The notes under the pieces: generated by a model
Database searches by the model: none
What the model saw: only the letters and a program-made list of their open reading frames with translations
What the model was told of the DNA's origin: nothing
Shown here: positions 33,583 through 42,896 of the stretch, one piece after another
Layout: the number at the start of each line of letters is the position of its first letter
Numbering within the stretch: position 1 is the stretch's first letter
Made by a program: the position numbers and the translations under genes
Source: Lineus longissimus
Taxonomy: Eukaryota > Nemertea > Pilidiophora > Heteronemertea > Lineidae
DNA: 64,000 nucleotides
Direction of reading: 5' to 3'
NCBI RefSeq assembly: GCF_910592395.1
Contig: NC_088312.1
Coordinates: 19,349,292-19,413,291 of the forward strand

Positions 33583-35220
33583 ATGGCTGAAGGAGGTGAA
33601 AATTATGAAATGAGTGATTACTATCCACATTACAATCCTGATTACGATCCTGATTACGAACCTGATTACAAACCTGAGGATTATGTTGATATCTTTGGTT
33701 TTAATAAAAAGCCTCGATATGATGACACAACATACAACACAGGAGGTGAAGATTATGCTGATATCTTTGGTTTTAATAAAAAGCCTCCAGATTATGACAC
33801 AAAATACAACACAGGAGGTGAAAATCTTACTGATGAAACTTCATTCACTAAAACTCCAGAAAGGCCAGGCACAACATACAACACAGGAGGTGAAAATCTT
33901 ACTGATGAAACTTCATTCACTAAAACTCCAGAAAGAGCAAGAGGTATTGTCCCTGAATTGATGGAAAAGGAGTTTAATTACGATAAAATAGAGGATAAAC
34001 TTGATACAGCATTGGGAGGATCAAATTGGAATTATGACAAGAAAAAATTGAGTAATCTTGCACCACAAATTGTTTACAAAGGTAACAAACTTTATTTACA
34101 TTGGAAATCAAATTCTGAATTTGATTTGATAACGGATAAACTAGAAAACAAAAATTTATTTAGCACGAAATATACTAATAATAATGGAGAAAAGATAAAG
34201 TTAATTCCTTTAACTAAGGATAATGGAAGCTTCTATGCTGAAAACACTTTAAAGACTAAGTTTGGTACTAGATTTGCTAACATGATTAGAGGTATGATTG
34301 CACCTGACCCACCAGTAAGGGAACCTAAATCTGCATCCACTCAAACAGATATATTAATTAATGAGGTAAACAGTTCAAACAAACCATTAGATAAACTGAT
34401 AGATTCTAATGATGATGAACTTAAATCACTGGGTTTTACTGAATATGCCTTGAGAGAACTTAGAGGGTTAAAACACGCTGGTGATGATCTAGCTGCAGTA
34501 AAGATGGATAAGGACATGCAAATAGAGGAATTAAAAGATCAGCTTCATAATTTAACAAGAGACTATGTAAAGTCTGTAGAAGAAGATACTGAAGATAAAG
34601 GAGAGTTGAAAAAGCAAATAGATGAACTAAATGACAAATTGTATGAGGAACAGTCAAAGGTATGGAGGTTAGACAATGACAGGGAGTCACAAACTAGAAG
34701 AATTAAACGTTTAATTGTTGATGTTCTAAAGAAACCAGATTCAACTATTCCTCTGAAGGACAGAATAAAGTTACTTTTTAAGACGTATGGTGTAACTATT
34801 AGCGCCATAATAACAGCTGTTGTAATGACATTTACAACTCTAGGTCTCAGTATCAGTAGTACTTTAAGTGGTGCCACTAAATCTGTAAAACCAACTCCAG
34901 GACCAGACCCAACTCCAGGACCAGACCCAACTCCAGGACCTACACCAGAACCTGGACCAGGACCAAAACCATCAATACCAGATAAAGTAAAAGAAGGTCT
35001 CAAGAAGTTTGCTGAATGGCTAAAAGAACTAGCCAAGAAATCAGCTGCGGCTTTACCTGGAATAATAGGGTCTTTAGTTTCATTTTTATTGAAAACAATT
35101 GGTGCAGTTGTTGGCTTTCTAGCTGAACATCTGATCATAGCAGTTATTGCTATTGTTAGTTCCATAATTTATGGTTTAATTGGGGGTGTTAAAGCCTTAA
35201 AATCACGTAAAAGGTCTTAG
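33583..35220 (+). CDS. Repeat, coiled-coil and membrane protein, 545 aa
   Basis: Unrecognised Polinton protein with a clear modular build. Residues 10-30 are Tyr/Asp/Pro repeats (NPDYDPDYEPDYKPED). Residues 30-120 hold two pairs of tandem repeats (DYADIFGFNKKP twice; GGENLTDETSFTKTPER twice), also visible as DNA repeats at 33700-33935. A charged coiled-coil spans about 295-375. A hydrophobic segment follows at about 400-425, then a Pro/Gly-rich linker (PTPGPDPTPGP, 436-466). The C-terminal region (about 489-535) contains two or three membrane-spanning stretches ending in a Lys/Arg tail. It could be a membrane-anchored fibre or an envelope/entry-associated virion protein, but no homology is claimed. 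Confidence 0.75.
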   Translation: MAEGGENYEMSDYYPHYNPDYDPDYEPDYKPEDYVDIFGFNKKPRYDDTTYNTGGEDYADIFGFNKKPPDYDTKYNTGGENLTDETSFTKTPERPGTTYNTGGENLTDETSFTKTPERARGIVPELMEKEFNYDKIEDKLDTALGGSNWNYDKKKLSNLAPQIVYKGNKLYLHWKSNSEFDLITDKLENKNLFSTKYTNNNGEKIKLIPLTKDNGSFYAENTLKTKFGTRFANMIRGMIAPDPPVREPKSASTQTDILINEVNSSNKPLDKLIDSNDDELKSLGFTEYALRELRGLKHAGDDLAAVKMDKDMQIEELKDQLHNLTRDYVKSVEEDTEDKGELKKQIDELNDKLYEEQSKVWRLDNDRESQTRRIKRLIVDVLKKPDSTIPLKDRIKLLFKTYGVTISAIITAVVMTFTTLGLSISSTLSGATKSVKPTPGPDPTPGPDPTPGPTPEPGPGPKPSIPDKVKEGLKKFAEWLKELAKKSAAALPGIIGSLVSFLLKTIGAVVGFLAEHLIIAVIAIVSSIIYGLIGGVKALKSRKRS

Positions 35221-35347
35221 GTGAACTTCTATCAAAACAATGTTTAAAAAATAATTATTATGTAAATATGAATAAATACATCTCATTAAAAGACTATTTT
35301 AGTAAATGTAGCAATGAAAATCTACTGGATTCCTTCGTCCTAGGGTT

Positions 35348-36373
35348 ATGGATCGAGCTCTGCTCTCAAGACGAAGTCCGACTAGGACAAAGTCCAGAGA
35401 GCAAAGCTCGACTGAGACACACAAAGTTGTCCTGCCAAGAATGAAAGAATATGACGTCAGTACCAACACTAATGCCCAATTCTGCCGTGATTGTAGAAGG
35501 TGGACACTTTTTGAGTATCAAAAAAACTTGAATTCAGCAAGGTACGTAGCTAAAACTGTGAAGTATCAATTCTGCACCAATTGCAATTCGACTACTTACG
35601 ATGATGATTTTAAAACTCTTGAGATCAATATTGACAACAAGACACGTTACTTTGACAGTATTCTAAGGAAACTTGGATGGAGGCGGCTGTCTGAATCGGC
35701 AGTTAAGTATTTAAAGGACTTTGTGGAAGGGTATTTACAGTGCTACTTTTCAAGTCACAGAAAATGTCTTAGTAAGCAGAGATATGAAAGTACTCTTCAG
35801 TCAGCCCTAAAAATGGGTATTAACACTCTCCCCTCTAAATTATGTAACCAAGGGTTACATGGTGAAGCCATGCTTTTTAAATTTCACTGTGGGGAATATG
35901 ATTGGTTTCTTGCAATAGAATTTATTAACAGGGCAATTGGTAAACCGCAATTAACCGATGAGAATATCACTGACCTTAGACTAGTGTACTATGCTTTCCT
36001 TAGATTTCTGCATTACTGTGGTGTCAAGGTCACCATTAACTACAAGGTATTTTTACACCAAGCCTTTAAAACGCTGAAAATTGATTATGTAATATTTACA
36101 CCTTTTTTAACCAACAAGGAGCGAGTTAATGATTTGGAGAGATTATGGTATGATTTCACTCAAAGTATTTTCTTCCAGAATTACAAGGTTGAGAAGGAAT
36201 ATGACCAGGATATTGACAAGCAGTTTGACGTTTTACTGAGTGCCAGTGCAGGTCGAGACATTAACTGCATCAGTAGTATTAAGTTTACACCAGCCGGACT
36301 TCGTCCTGAGAGCATAGCTCGAGCCAGACTTCGTCCTGAGAGCATAGCTCGAGCTAGTGTTCAGATGCAATAA
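35348..36373 (+). CDS. Unknown Polinton protein with CxxC pairs, 341 aa
   Basis: The N-terminus, from the first ATG at 35348, is made almost entirely of two translated mini-hairpin units (residues 2-23, RALLSRRSPT then RTKSREQSS). The body has CRDC at residue 39 and CTNC at about 77, a likely zinc-binding pair, followed by an alpha-helical Tyr/Phe-rich region without a known motif. The C-terminus ends with two tandem units read as RLRPESIARA. So both ends of this protein were built or extended by the repeat. A later Met at residue 33 (MKEYDVS) could be the ancestral start. Function unknown; DNA binding is possible. Confidence 0.7.
   Translation: MDRALLSRRSPTRTKSREQSSTETHKVVLPRMKEYDVSTNTNAQFCRDCRRWTLFEYQKNLNSARYVAKTVKYQFCTNCNSTTYDDDFKTLEINIDNKTRYFDSILRKLGWRRLSESAVKYLKDFVEGYLQCYFSSHRKCLSKQRYESTLQSALKMGINTLPSKLCNQGLHGEAMLFKFHCGEYDWFLAIEFINRAIGKPQLTDENITDLRLVYYAFLRFLHYCGVKVTINYKVFLHQAFKTLKIDYVIFTPFLTNKERVNDLERLWYDFTQSIFFQNYKVEKEYDQDIDKQFDVLLSASAGRDINCISSIKFTPAGLRPESIARARLRPESIARASVQMQ
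35353..35413. repeat. Two mini-elements, opposite orientation, at gene start
   Basis: Unit 35353-35383 is forward (GAGC-TCT-GCTC, then AGAC-GAA-GTCC with one mismatch). Unit 35384-35413 is reverse (GGAC-AAA-GTCC, then GAGC-AAA-GCTC). A decayed third piece (CTTCGTCCTAG) is at 35333-35343. The reverse unit has CCAGAG where the consensus has CCTGAG, which removes a TGA from its frame. Confidence 0.85.
36295..36352 (-). repeat. Two mini-elements in direct tandem
   Basis: Two reverse-orientation units with 30-bp period (36295-36322 and 36325-36352), read as the repeated peptide RLRPESIA just before the stop of the 341-aa gene. The second has AGAC/GTCC in stem B. Confidence 0.85.
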
Positions 36374-36424
36374 AGTTGTGAAAACAGCATTTTGCACTTA
36401 ACAGTCATTTTTCCATAATTTTAA

Positions 36425-37297
36425 ATGAATAATCAGCAAATGAATAGTCAGACATCTGCAGTGATTGAACAACAGATGAAACAGATTGGTGTTATGAGTC
36501 CTGAGAGCTTAGCTCGAGTTGGGGCTTCTAACCAACAGAACACTGGTAGTTACCAACAAAACAGAACTAACTTTCAACAGAACTGCTCTACAAATCAACA
36601 AGTTTCAAACAAGCAGTTGAATAGTTCAAATTTTGTTACTCCTAGTCAAGGAATAGTCAATTCTAGTTGCCAACTTGGATCAACTCGAGCTACGCTCTCA
36701 GGACAAAGTCCGACTAGCAATCAACAAGGTTCAAGTAGCAATCAACAAGGTTCAAGTAGCAATCAACAAAATTTGAACTATTTGACTGATAGTGGCCTTA
36801 AAGCCAAACAAGTCTTAGAAATTTTAATTGCAACTGGTAAAAGCAAGGATTTCCTTAATAAACAAATAACTTTTAATGACTTAGATAATATGACTGAAAA
36901 AGAAATCTTAAAACACCATAGAATGTATGAAACAAAGATGGCTGCCAGACTTAATGATTCTTTGGGTAAGACAGTACTTAAAGCTTACACTAAATTATCA
37001 AGGTGGTTATTACCAATAGATGATGAGGATGATCTTTACCATGATCTTAGAAATGATTATTTGATAACTAACGAGTTGGATAAATGGCTTGGATGGTTGA
37101 GTTTGAGAATGGGTGCACTAACTGCACTTGCCTCAACAACACTTATTACTTTAGGTCATTGTCATGAGGAATCATCTATGAATACATCGAGTATTACTGC
37201 ATCAAATATGAATACACCAAATATGACTGTCTCTGAATGTGACAAACCAATAGATGAAAGTCTAGATATCACAGGTAGTGATGATAAAGAAGACTAA
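36425..37297 (+). CDS. Gln/Asn-rich protein of unknown function, 290 aa
   Basis: Starts at TTAAATG. Residues 1-120 are low-complexity Q/N/S-rich with runs of NQQ and a triple NQQGSSS-type repeat (DNA near 36718-36770). Two mini-hairpin units are translated here (MSPESLAR near residue 25 and TRATLSGQSPT near 88). Residues about 120-200 are a more ordinary helical region. A weak hydrophobic segment (LRMGALTALASTTLITLG, about 218-235) may anchor it in a membrane. The tail is acidic and Ser/Thr/Met-rich. No family recognised. Confidence 0.68.
   Translation: MNNQQMNSQTSAVIEQQMKQIGVMSPESLARVGASNQQNTGSYQQNRTNFQQNCSTNQQVSNKQLNSSNFVTPSQGIVNSSCQLGSTRATLSGQSPTSNQQGSSSNQQGSSSNQQNLNYLTDSGLKAKQVLEILIATGKSKDFLNKQITFNDLDNMTEKEILKHHRMYETKMAARLNDSLGKTVLKAYTKLSRWLLPIDDEDDLYHDLRNDYLITNELDKWLGWLSLRMGALTALASTTLITLGHCHEESSMNTSSITASNMNTPNMTVSECDKPIDESLDITGSDDKED
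36496..36519 (-). repeat. Mini-element, partial
   Basis: Stem A is intact (GAGC-TTA-GCTC). Stem B keeps only GTCC. Read as SPESLAR. Confidence 0.7.
36684..36715 (+). repeat. Two-hairpin mini-element
   Basis: GAGC-TAC-GCTC and GGAC-AAA-GTCC, forward orientation, read as RATLSGQSPT. Confidence 0.88.
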
Positions 37298-37309
37298 ATT
37301 AACCTGGTT

Positions 37310-37326
37310 ATGAGAACATAGTTCGA
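37310..37326 (-). repeat. Half mini-element, stem A variant
   Basis: GAAC-ATA-GTTC between two genes. Both stem sides are changed relative to GAGC/GCTC, keeping the pairing. Stem B is absent. Confidence 0.6.
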
Positions 37327-37346
37327 ATTAAATTCGGCCAAGATAA

Positions 37347-37883
37347 ATGGAACTTGAAACTGTAACTGATACTACTCGAGCTATGCTCTCAGGACAAAGT
37401 CCGACTAAAGTTTCAGTGTCTAAGAAACCTCGATCAGAAAAACAATTAGCATGGTCTAGAGAACTGGGTAGAAGATCTAAGGAATTTAAGAGGATAAAAA
37501 AGGATAAGACGACATTTAAAGTACAGGACTCTGTCCCAAAAAACAGAGTTATGGAAAAGGAGGAAGAAGAAGTAGAGGAAGAAGAACCACAATCTCAAAA
37601 TACTGATGTATCACTGCGTGAATCTAGTAGTAATACCTATGTCTATGTACTAGGTTTAGGTGCCGTTATTTTAGCAGCATTCATTATGTTTAAGAAACTT
37701 CCTAAAAAAGTAAGTAAAGAGCAGCGATCAGGCTTGAATCGAACTTTGTTCTCTGGACGTAGTCCTAATCGAGCTATGCTCTCAGGACAAAGTCCGAATG
37801 AAGCAGTCATGAAGGGATCAATTAGCCCTCTTGTTAAACCTGTAGTTAAAGAGAAGAAATGTACTATTCCTTTAATGGAATGA
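37347..37883 (+). CDS. Small single-pass membrane protein, 178 aa
   Basis: Starts at ATAAATG. A basic region (about 20-55) and an acidic stretch of Glu residues (about 70-85) precede one strong membrane helix (YVYVLGLGAVILAAFIMF, about 98-115), followed by a basic stop-transfer KKLPKKV. Three mini-hairpin units are translated in the same frame as RAMLSGQSPT (about 10-19), RTLFSGRSPN and RAMLSGQSPN (about 131-152). They flank the membrane segment on both sides. Unknown function; a small virion membrane protein is plausible. Confidence 0.68.
   Translation: MELETVTDTTRAMLSGQSPTKVSVSKKPRSEKQLAWSRELGRRSKEFKRIKKDKTTFKVQDSVPKNRVMEKEEEEVEEEEPQSQNTDVSLRESSSNTYVYVLGLGAVILAAFIMFKKLPKKVSKEQRSGLNRTLFSGRSPNRAMLSGQSPNEAVMKGSISPLVKPVVKEKKCTIPLME
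37376..37406 (+). repeat. Two-hairpin mini-element
   Basis: GAGC-TAT-GCTC and GGAC-AAA-GTCC. Taken as a consensus copy. Read as RAMLSGQSPT. Confidence 0.9.
37739..37799 (+). repeat. Two mini-elements in tandem, two stem-A types
   Basis: 37739-37766 has GAAC-TTT-GTTC and GGAC-GTA-GTCC. 37769-37799 has GAGC-TAT-GCTC and GGAC-AAA-GTCC. Both are read in the same frame. Confidence 0.88.
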
Positions 37884-37896
37884 TCTCATCAGGTGG

Positions 37897-37954
37897 TCGA
37901 GCTTTGCTCTCTGGACTTTGTCTCAGTCAGACTTCGTCCTGAGAGTTTAACTCT
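37897..37954. repeat. Two mini-elements, head to tail boundary of convergent genes
   Basis: 37897-37927 is forward, with GAGC-TTT-GCTC intact and stem B decayed. 37928-37954 is reverse, with GAC-TTC-GTC and a third stem-A type, GAGT-TTA-ACTC. The second unit encodes the last residues of the minus-strand gene (ELNSQDEV) and supplies its stop. Confidence 0.8.
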
Positions 37955-38889
37955 ATTCTTAACTCTAAAGAAACCTCTGTTCCTCTGAAATTAACTAGCT
38001 TACCATTCTCATCAGTGATTTCGAATTTTATGTGATTAGTACACTTATTTATCGTTTTCTTACAATTCGGTTCGTATCGCTGCATTTTTATTTGGTCACC
38101 ATCTTCTACAGGTATGATGCAGAAAATGTTAGATGGTTTATTGTTGTAGAGGGTCTTAGCTTTGTCAACCAAATTAGCTTGCAGGAATAGATATTTCCTG
38201 TAAAAGTTGAGTGGTCTTGTGGAGTAGTATTTTCCTTTCTTGGTGAATTTAGTTTGCTTAAAGCCAAACCACTCATTCACCACTGTGAGCTGTTTTATTA
38301 TCACCTCTCTTATGGTTTTTCTTATTTGAAAACCTTCTGTGTTTCTCTCAATCTTGATTTTTTCATTTTTATCTAACTTGTATACTTTCAGAGGGTACTC
38401 TTTATCCTCTGTAAGTTCAAGGGTTATGTAATTATTGTTATCACAGTTGATCTTAATGTGGCTAATTCCAATTTCTTTTATGTATTTTTGCCATACCTCA
38501 CAAAACTCACTTAAACTAAAATGTCGAGAGTATGGAAATGTGTATTGAGTAATGGTGTCTTTAGTTGTGGTAGATTCATTTTCCAAATACCGTTCGCAAA
38601 CTTTCATGACTTCCTTTTCAAGTGTATCTGTTTCAAGTCCAGGAGCAAATAATGTCCTAAATTCATCCATACACCATAATTGTTTATCTAAGGGCTCATT
38701 TGTTGTAATTCTGGTTATTTCGACTAGAAATGAGAAAATCCTGACTCCCTCTGGTAGAAAATCACCTGTCCACCATGAATTGTAAAAGGTTATCGATTTC
38801 AAAGTAATGGATTTTATGTCTAATTGGTCTGTTAAGTAGTACTCAAATTTGGCTTCATTACATTCTTGTTCACTGATTATGAAGTCCAT
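37927..38889 (-). CDS. Penton-like (minor capsid) protein, 320 aa
   Basis: Probably a second single jelly-roll vertex protein. The N-terminal IKSITLKSITFYNSWW and the C-terminal KFEITDENGKLVNFRG, followed by EVSLELRIEL, match in layout the ends of the penton protein encoded at 48015-48782 (RLTDEKGDIIDLNG, then VQYQLVL). Such ends are typical of Polinton and adintovirus pentons. The middle (about 100-200) is unlike the other copy and longer. The last eight residues come from a mini-hairpin unit. It is divergent from PolB, with starts 56 bp apart. Could be a fibre-bearing penton variant. The family assignment rests on terminal motifs only. Confidence 0.6.
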   Translation of the reverse strand: MDFIISEQECNEAKFEYYLTDQLDIKSITLKSITFYNSWWTGDFLPEGVRIFSFLVEITRITTNEPLDKQLWCMDEFRTLFAPGLETDTLEKEVMKVCERYLENESTTTKDTITQYTFPYSRHFSLSEFCEVWQKYIKEIGISHIKINCDNNNYITLELTEDKEYPLKVYKLDKNEKIKIERNTEGFQIRKTIREVIIKQLTVVNEWFGFKQTKFTKKGKYYSTRPLNFYRKYLFLQANLVDKAKTLYNNKPSNIFCIIPVEDGDQIKMQRYEPNCKKTINKCTNHIKFEITDENGKLVNFRGTEVSLELRIELNSQDEV

Positions 38890-39382
38890 TTCTATTTAAT
38901 TCAAGAGATTTATTGAATTTAATAAATTTTAATCTAATAAATAGAATGACTGATAAGAATCAGAAAATACTTTGCACTACATGTGACAAGTACATATCCT
39001 ACAATAATATGGCTATTCACAGGAGAACCAAAGGTCACTTAAGTAAATTAAATCCGGATTATGTCCCTATTGCTCAACCCCGAGCCCCATCACTGATCCC
39101 TAAAACTATGGATAAGAAACTTGCATTTGAGGAAAATGAGCTAGATGGCATAAAGAAAGTGAGTGGAATAGAAATAGTAAAACAATTTGGAAAGCCTGTA
39201 GTCACCATTAGTTTGAAGATTGACAGAGAAGCTAAACAAGTGTATGAATACAGAGATAAATTAGAGGAGGTATTATTTCAACTCAATGATTACCATCACA
39301 AAATTAGCATATCAGTATTTGCTCAGTTTGATCGACCTTTGGTCGAAGAGCAGAGCATTGATCGTCAAGGTGAAAGTGTAAC

Positions 39383-39412
39383 CCGGACTACGTCCAGAGA
39401 GCATAGCTCGAC
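39383..39412 (-). repeat. Two-hairpin mini-element in PolB
   Basis: GGAC-TAC-GTCC and GAGC-ATA-GCTC, read as RTTSREHSST. Has CCAGAG in place of CCTGAG, so the TGA expected in this frame is absent. Confidence 0.88.
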
Positions 39413-39713
39413 ACACCCCATTCAGTCTCCAATGGAAAGCATAATTTCAAGGAACCAGGCAATTTATGCCATAACCAACCAGTTAAACTACATTAAGACA
39501 CAGATTGAGGAAAGGTACTTTCAAGGGTCTGGACTTACACTGAACAAAATAGAGTCTTGTAACATGACCATCTGTTCTTACAAGAGGTGTAAAGGTGGTC
39601 ATTACACTAAATTACCATTTAAAACAAAAGCAGTAATAAATGTGGAATCAAATGACAATAAATGTTTTCTCTGGTCTTTATTGGCCGCTAAATATCTGAA
39701 AGAAAATCCAGAG

Positions 39714-39743
39714 ACGGACTTTGTCCTGAGAGCAGAGCTCGAG
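39714..39743 (-). repeat. Two-hairpin mini-element in PolB
   Basis: GGAC-TTT-GTCC and GAGC-AGA-GCTC, read as TDFVLRAELE, the same frame as the unit at 33367. Confidence 0.88.
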
Positions 39744-39777
39744 AGTACATTAAATATTACTACCGATATGCTAGAAA

Positions 39778-39804
39778 TGACTTCGTCACGAGAACAGAGT
39801 TCGA
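39778..39804 (-). repeat. Mini-element with both stems changed and compensated
   Basis: TGAC-TTC-GTCA and GAAC-AGA-GTTC: each stem differs from consensus on both sides yet still pairs. Read as MTSSREQSS with CACGAG replacing CCTGAG. Confidence 0.8.
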
Positions 39805-40283
39805 AAACTACTGATATCAAAATCAAATCATTTCCTGTATGTATTCAAAAGGATATTCCTAAGATATAGAGTGATAATAATCTCAAGATTAATGTGTTCA
39901 AGTTAGAGAACGAATGGGCTAAGAGCACCTGTGAGGCAAAACTAGAACCTCTCTACCTGTCCAAGAATTATGATGATGATGATGTCATCGATCTGCTGTA
40001 TTTCAAGGACCATTTCATGTACATAAGAGACATCAATCTTTTCTTCAGGACACTAGCTCATAGAGTGTATCTTTGCAGGAGATGCATGAATTACTTTTAC
40101 AGGAAGTCAACACTAGATAAGCATAAAAAGAAATGTGGAGAACACGATTACTGTAAGATTACTTTGCCTCCACCTAACAGTAAATGGTCACAAATTAAAT
40201 TTGAAAAACACTCATTCAAAAATTGAGTTCCGTTTGTGATCTATGCTGATTTCGAAGCGATAAGCACAACAGTCAATGATAAC

Positions 40284-40313
40284 TCGAGCTCTGCTCTCAG
40301 GACGAAGTCCGAC
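40284..40313 (+). repeat. Two-hairpin mini-element in PolB exonuclease region
   Basis: GAGC-TCT-GCTC and GGAC-GAA-GTCC, read as SSALRTKSD, 13 codons after Exo I. The only copy read in this forward frame. Confidence 0.88.
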
Positions 40314-42709
40314 ACAACTCAGACAGATACCACTGTTCCCACTAAAAAACTTTTTAAACAAAATGCATCAGCTGTTGGTGTTTATGTTCACTCAGACTAC
40401 ACACACCTTTACAGTAGCCAGTATGTGTCTCACAGGGGTGCTGATGTTGTAGATGTGTTCTGTAATTGGTTAATCAGGATGGAAGAACAATTCTATAATT
40501 TATTGAACTGTAACTTTCCTCTAACAATGACAGATGAAGACTGGCATAAATATCAATTAGAAACACATTGTTACTATTGTAATCAACCTTTGGGATATGA
40601 CAAGGTCAAGGATCATGATCACTACTGTGGTAGATATCGAGGTGCTGCTCACAACTCGTGTAATTTGAATGAAAAGAAAGCTATGTTTGTTCCAGTGTTT
40701 TTTCACAATCTCAGTAATTACGATTCTCACTTATTTATTAAAGAATTAATGACTAAGCTACCGAAGTACAAGAAACTGAAAATACTTGCCAAAACATCAG
40801 AGGAATACATCTCATTTCAGTTCGGTTGTTTCAGGTTTTTGGACTCGTACAGATTCCTGCAGTCCAGTTTAGACAACATAACCATATCAATGTTGGATGA
40901 TGATTTTAAAATTACCAGACAGCTGTTCCCAAATACCACTGACTTTAAGCTATTGAGGAAGAAGGGTTCAGTACCTTACTCTTTTTACACATCACACGAA
41001 AGCTACAATGTTACTTACCTAGAAAAGTCTATGTTTTTTGACGAATTGAAAAATGAAATGGCACCTGATTCTGCCTATGATGAGGCTAAGGTAATATGGG
41101 ATCATTTCAAGATCAGGAATCACGGTGAGTTCATTGACCTCTACCTCAAAACTGATGTGATCCTTCTAGCTGATTTATTTGAGAAATTCAGGGATGTCAA
41201 TTTGAACTACTTTCAGATAGATCCATGTCACTGTTACTCGGCACCAGGCCTAACCTGGCAAGCTGGTTTGAAGTACACAGGAATAAACCTAGAACTACTG
41301 ACTGATACCAACATATTACTTACTTTTGAAAAGGCAATAAGAGGTGGAATATCGGGTGTTATGGGCACAAGACATATCAAGGCCGATGAACACCACAAAC
41401 TACTCTACGTAGACGCAAATAATCTCTACGGCTGGTCCATGATGGAACCTCAACCCTATGGTAGTTTTGAAATGATAGATATTGATCCACTTAACATGAA
41501 TGTTATCAGTAAAGAGCAGATTATGGCAATTCCAAGTGATAGTGAAGTAGGCTACTTTTTAGAGGTTGATTTGGAGTATCCAGGAAATATTAAATTTAAG
41601 TCAAGGAACTTTCCATTCTGTCCCGAATCTCTCTTTATTGAAGATGATGAATTAAGTCCTTACCAGAGAGAGTTACTGGGCGATGATAAAAGATCAAATG
41701 TAGAGAAACTAATACTAACACAAAAGGATAAAACTAATTACATAGTGCATTACAGAATGCTACAATTTTACCTCAAGCACGGAATGGTACTTAAGAGGGT
41801 TCATTCAGTGATAAGCTTTAAACAATCAAAGTGGTTAGCACCATACATTGATTTTAACACTAAAAGACGTATGGATTCTAAGACTGATTTTGAGAAAGAC
41901 TATTTTAAGCTCATGAATAATGCGTTCTACGGAAAGACTTGTGAGAATGTAAGGAACAGGGTTGAAATTGAATTTGTATCGGACGGGGAGAGAGCCAGGA
42001 ATGTAATGGCCAATCCCAGGTTTTCATCGATATGCGTATTTGACGAACATAATGCTGCTATTAGCATGAGGAAAACATCAATGAAATTCAACAAACCAAT
42101 CTACATAGGAGCTTCAGTACTTGAATTGTCTAAATTATTAATGTATGAATTCTATTATGAAGTTCTTCAACCGTACTTTGGTGAGAAAAATATTGAACTG
42201 CTGTATCTAGATACAGATTCCTTTGTACTTAACATTAATACTGATGACTTAACTAAAGACTTAAAGGAGTTGAGACACTATTTTGATTTCAGTAATTATC
42301 CAAAAGATCATACACTCTATGATACCAGTAAAAAGAAGGTACCAGGCTACTTTAAGGATGAGCTAGGAGGAGTAGAGATGACTGAATTCATTGCCCTGAG
42401 AAGTAAGATGTACGCTTACAGGACAAAAGATTACGATTCTAAGAAATTAAAGGGTATTGCCAAGAATGTAGTAAGGAGAAATATCTCATTTGATGACTAT
42501 GTTGATTGTCTTGAAAAGAGTAGGTCATTTTACCACAAGATGAGACACTTAAGATCAGATAAACACCAAATCTATTTGGAAGAAGTTGACAAAAAAAGCC
42601 TCAGTCCTTTTGATGACAAGAGGTTCATACTTGAAGATGGAATAAGCACCTTACCATTTGGAATGTATTATGAAGGCTACATAGATTACAGCGATTCAAA
42701 CTTCGCTTG

Positions 42710-42896
42710 AGTCCGACTTCGTCTTGAGAGCATAGCTCGATTAAACTAATGAATAGGGTGGTGCTAACACCAAAGTAATGATAATAGTGATAGTGATACA
42801 CCACATTAGGATTAGGACTATTTAGTCCGACTTCGTCTTGAGAGCATAGCTCGAGTCGAACTTTGTTCTCTGGACGTAGTCCGGGTCCTGTTTGAT
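42710..42896. repeat. Gene-free gap with three mini-elements
   Basis: The space between convergent genes. Unit 42710-42740 starts at the last base of the PolB stop (reverse, stem A GAGC-ATA-GCTC). 42824-42855 is reverse and 42856-42883 is forward (GAAC-TTT-GTTC, GGAC-GTA-GTCC), forming a head-to-head pair. A tract of ATAGTGATAGTGATAC lies between. No gene. Confidence 0.85.

Larger units (their letters stand above)
38946..42710 (+). pseudogene. polB: Protein-primed DNA polymerase B (Polinton PolB), two in-frame stops
   Basis: Replicates the element from its termini by protein priming. One frame of 1254 codons runs from ATG 38946 to 42710, but TAG (39867-39869) and TGA (40224-40226) interrupt it. 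Conserved sequence continues in frame past both. Visible parts are an N-terminal C2H2 finger (CTTCDKYISYNNMAIHRRTKGH, residues 10-31); a Polinton-type N-domain; a second finger (YLCRRCMNYF, about 378); Exo I YADFEA (about 433); a CxxC/DHDH/HNSCN zinc or HNH-like insert (about 541-575); Exo II HNLSNYDSH; Exo III LKTDVILLADLF; Pol A DANNLYG (about 822); Pol B NNAFYGK (about 992); and Pol C YLDTDS (about 1088). Four mini-hairpin units are translated inside. All catalytic motifs survive, so loss is recent, or read-through occurs. Confidence 0.92.

Noticed and set aside
33614-33961. 115-aa Ile/Thr/Leu-rich frame over the N-terminus of the 545-aa gene
   Set aside because: Shadow frame of the DNA repeats in that gene.
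39328-39365. TCGACCTTTGGTCGAAGAGC in PolB as another mini-element
   Set aside because: It has a hairpin but the stem sequences and spacing do not fit; too weak to count.
38946-42710. Alternative genetic code explaining the in-frame stops in PolB
   Set aside because: Both TAG and TGA appear in frame while other genes of the element end with TGA or TAG normally; mutation is simpler.
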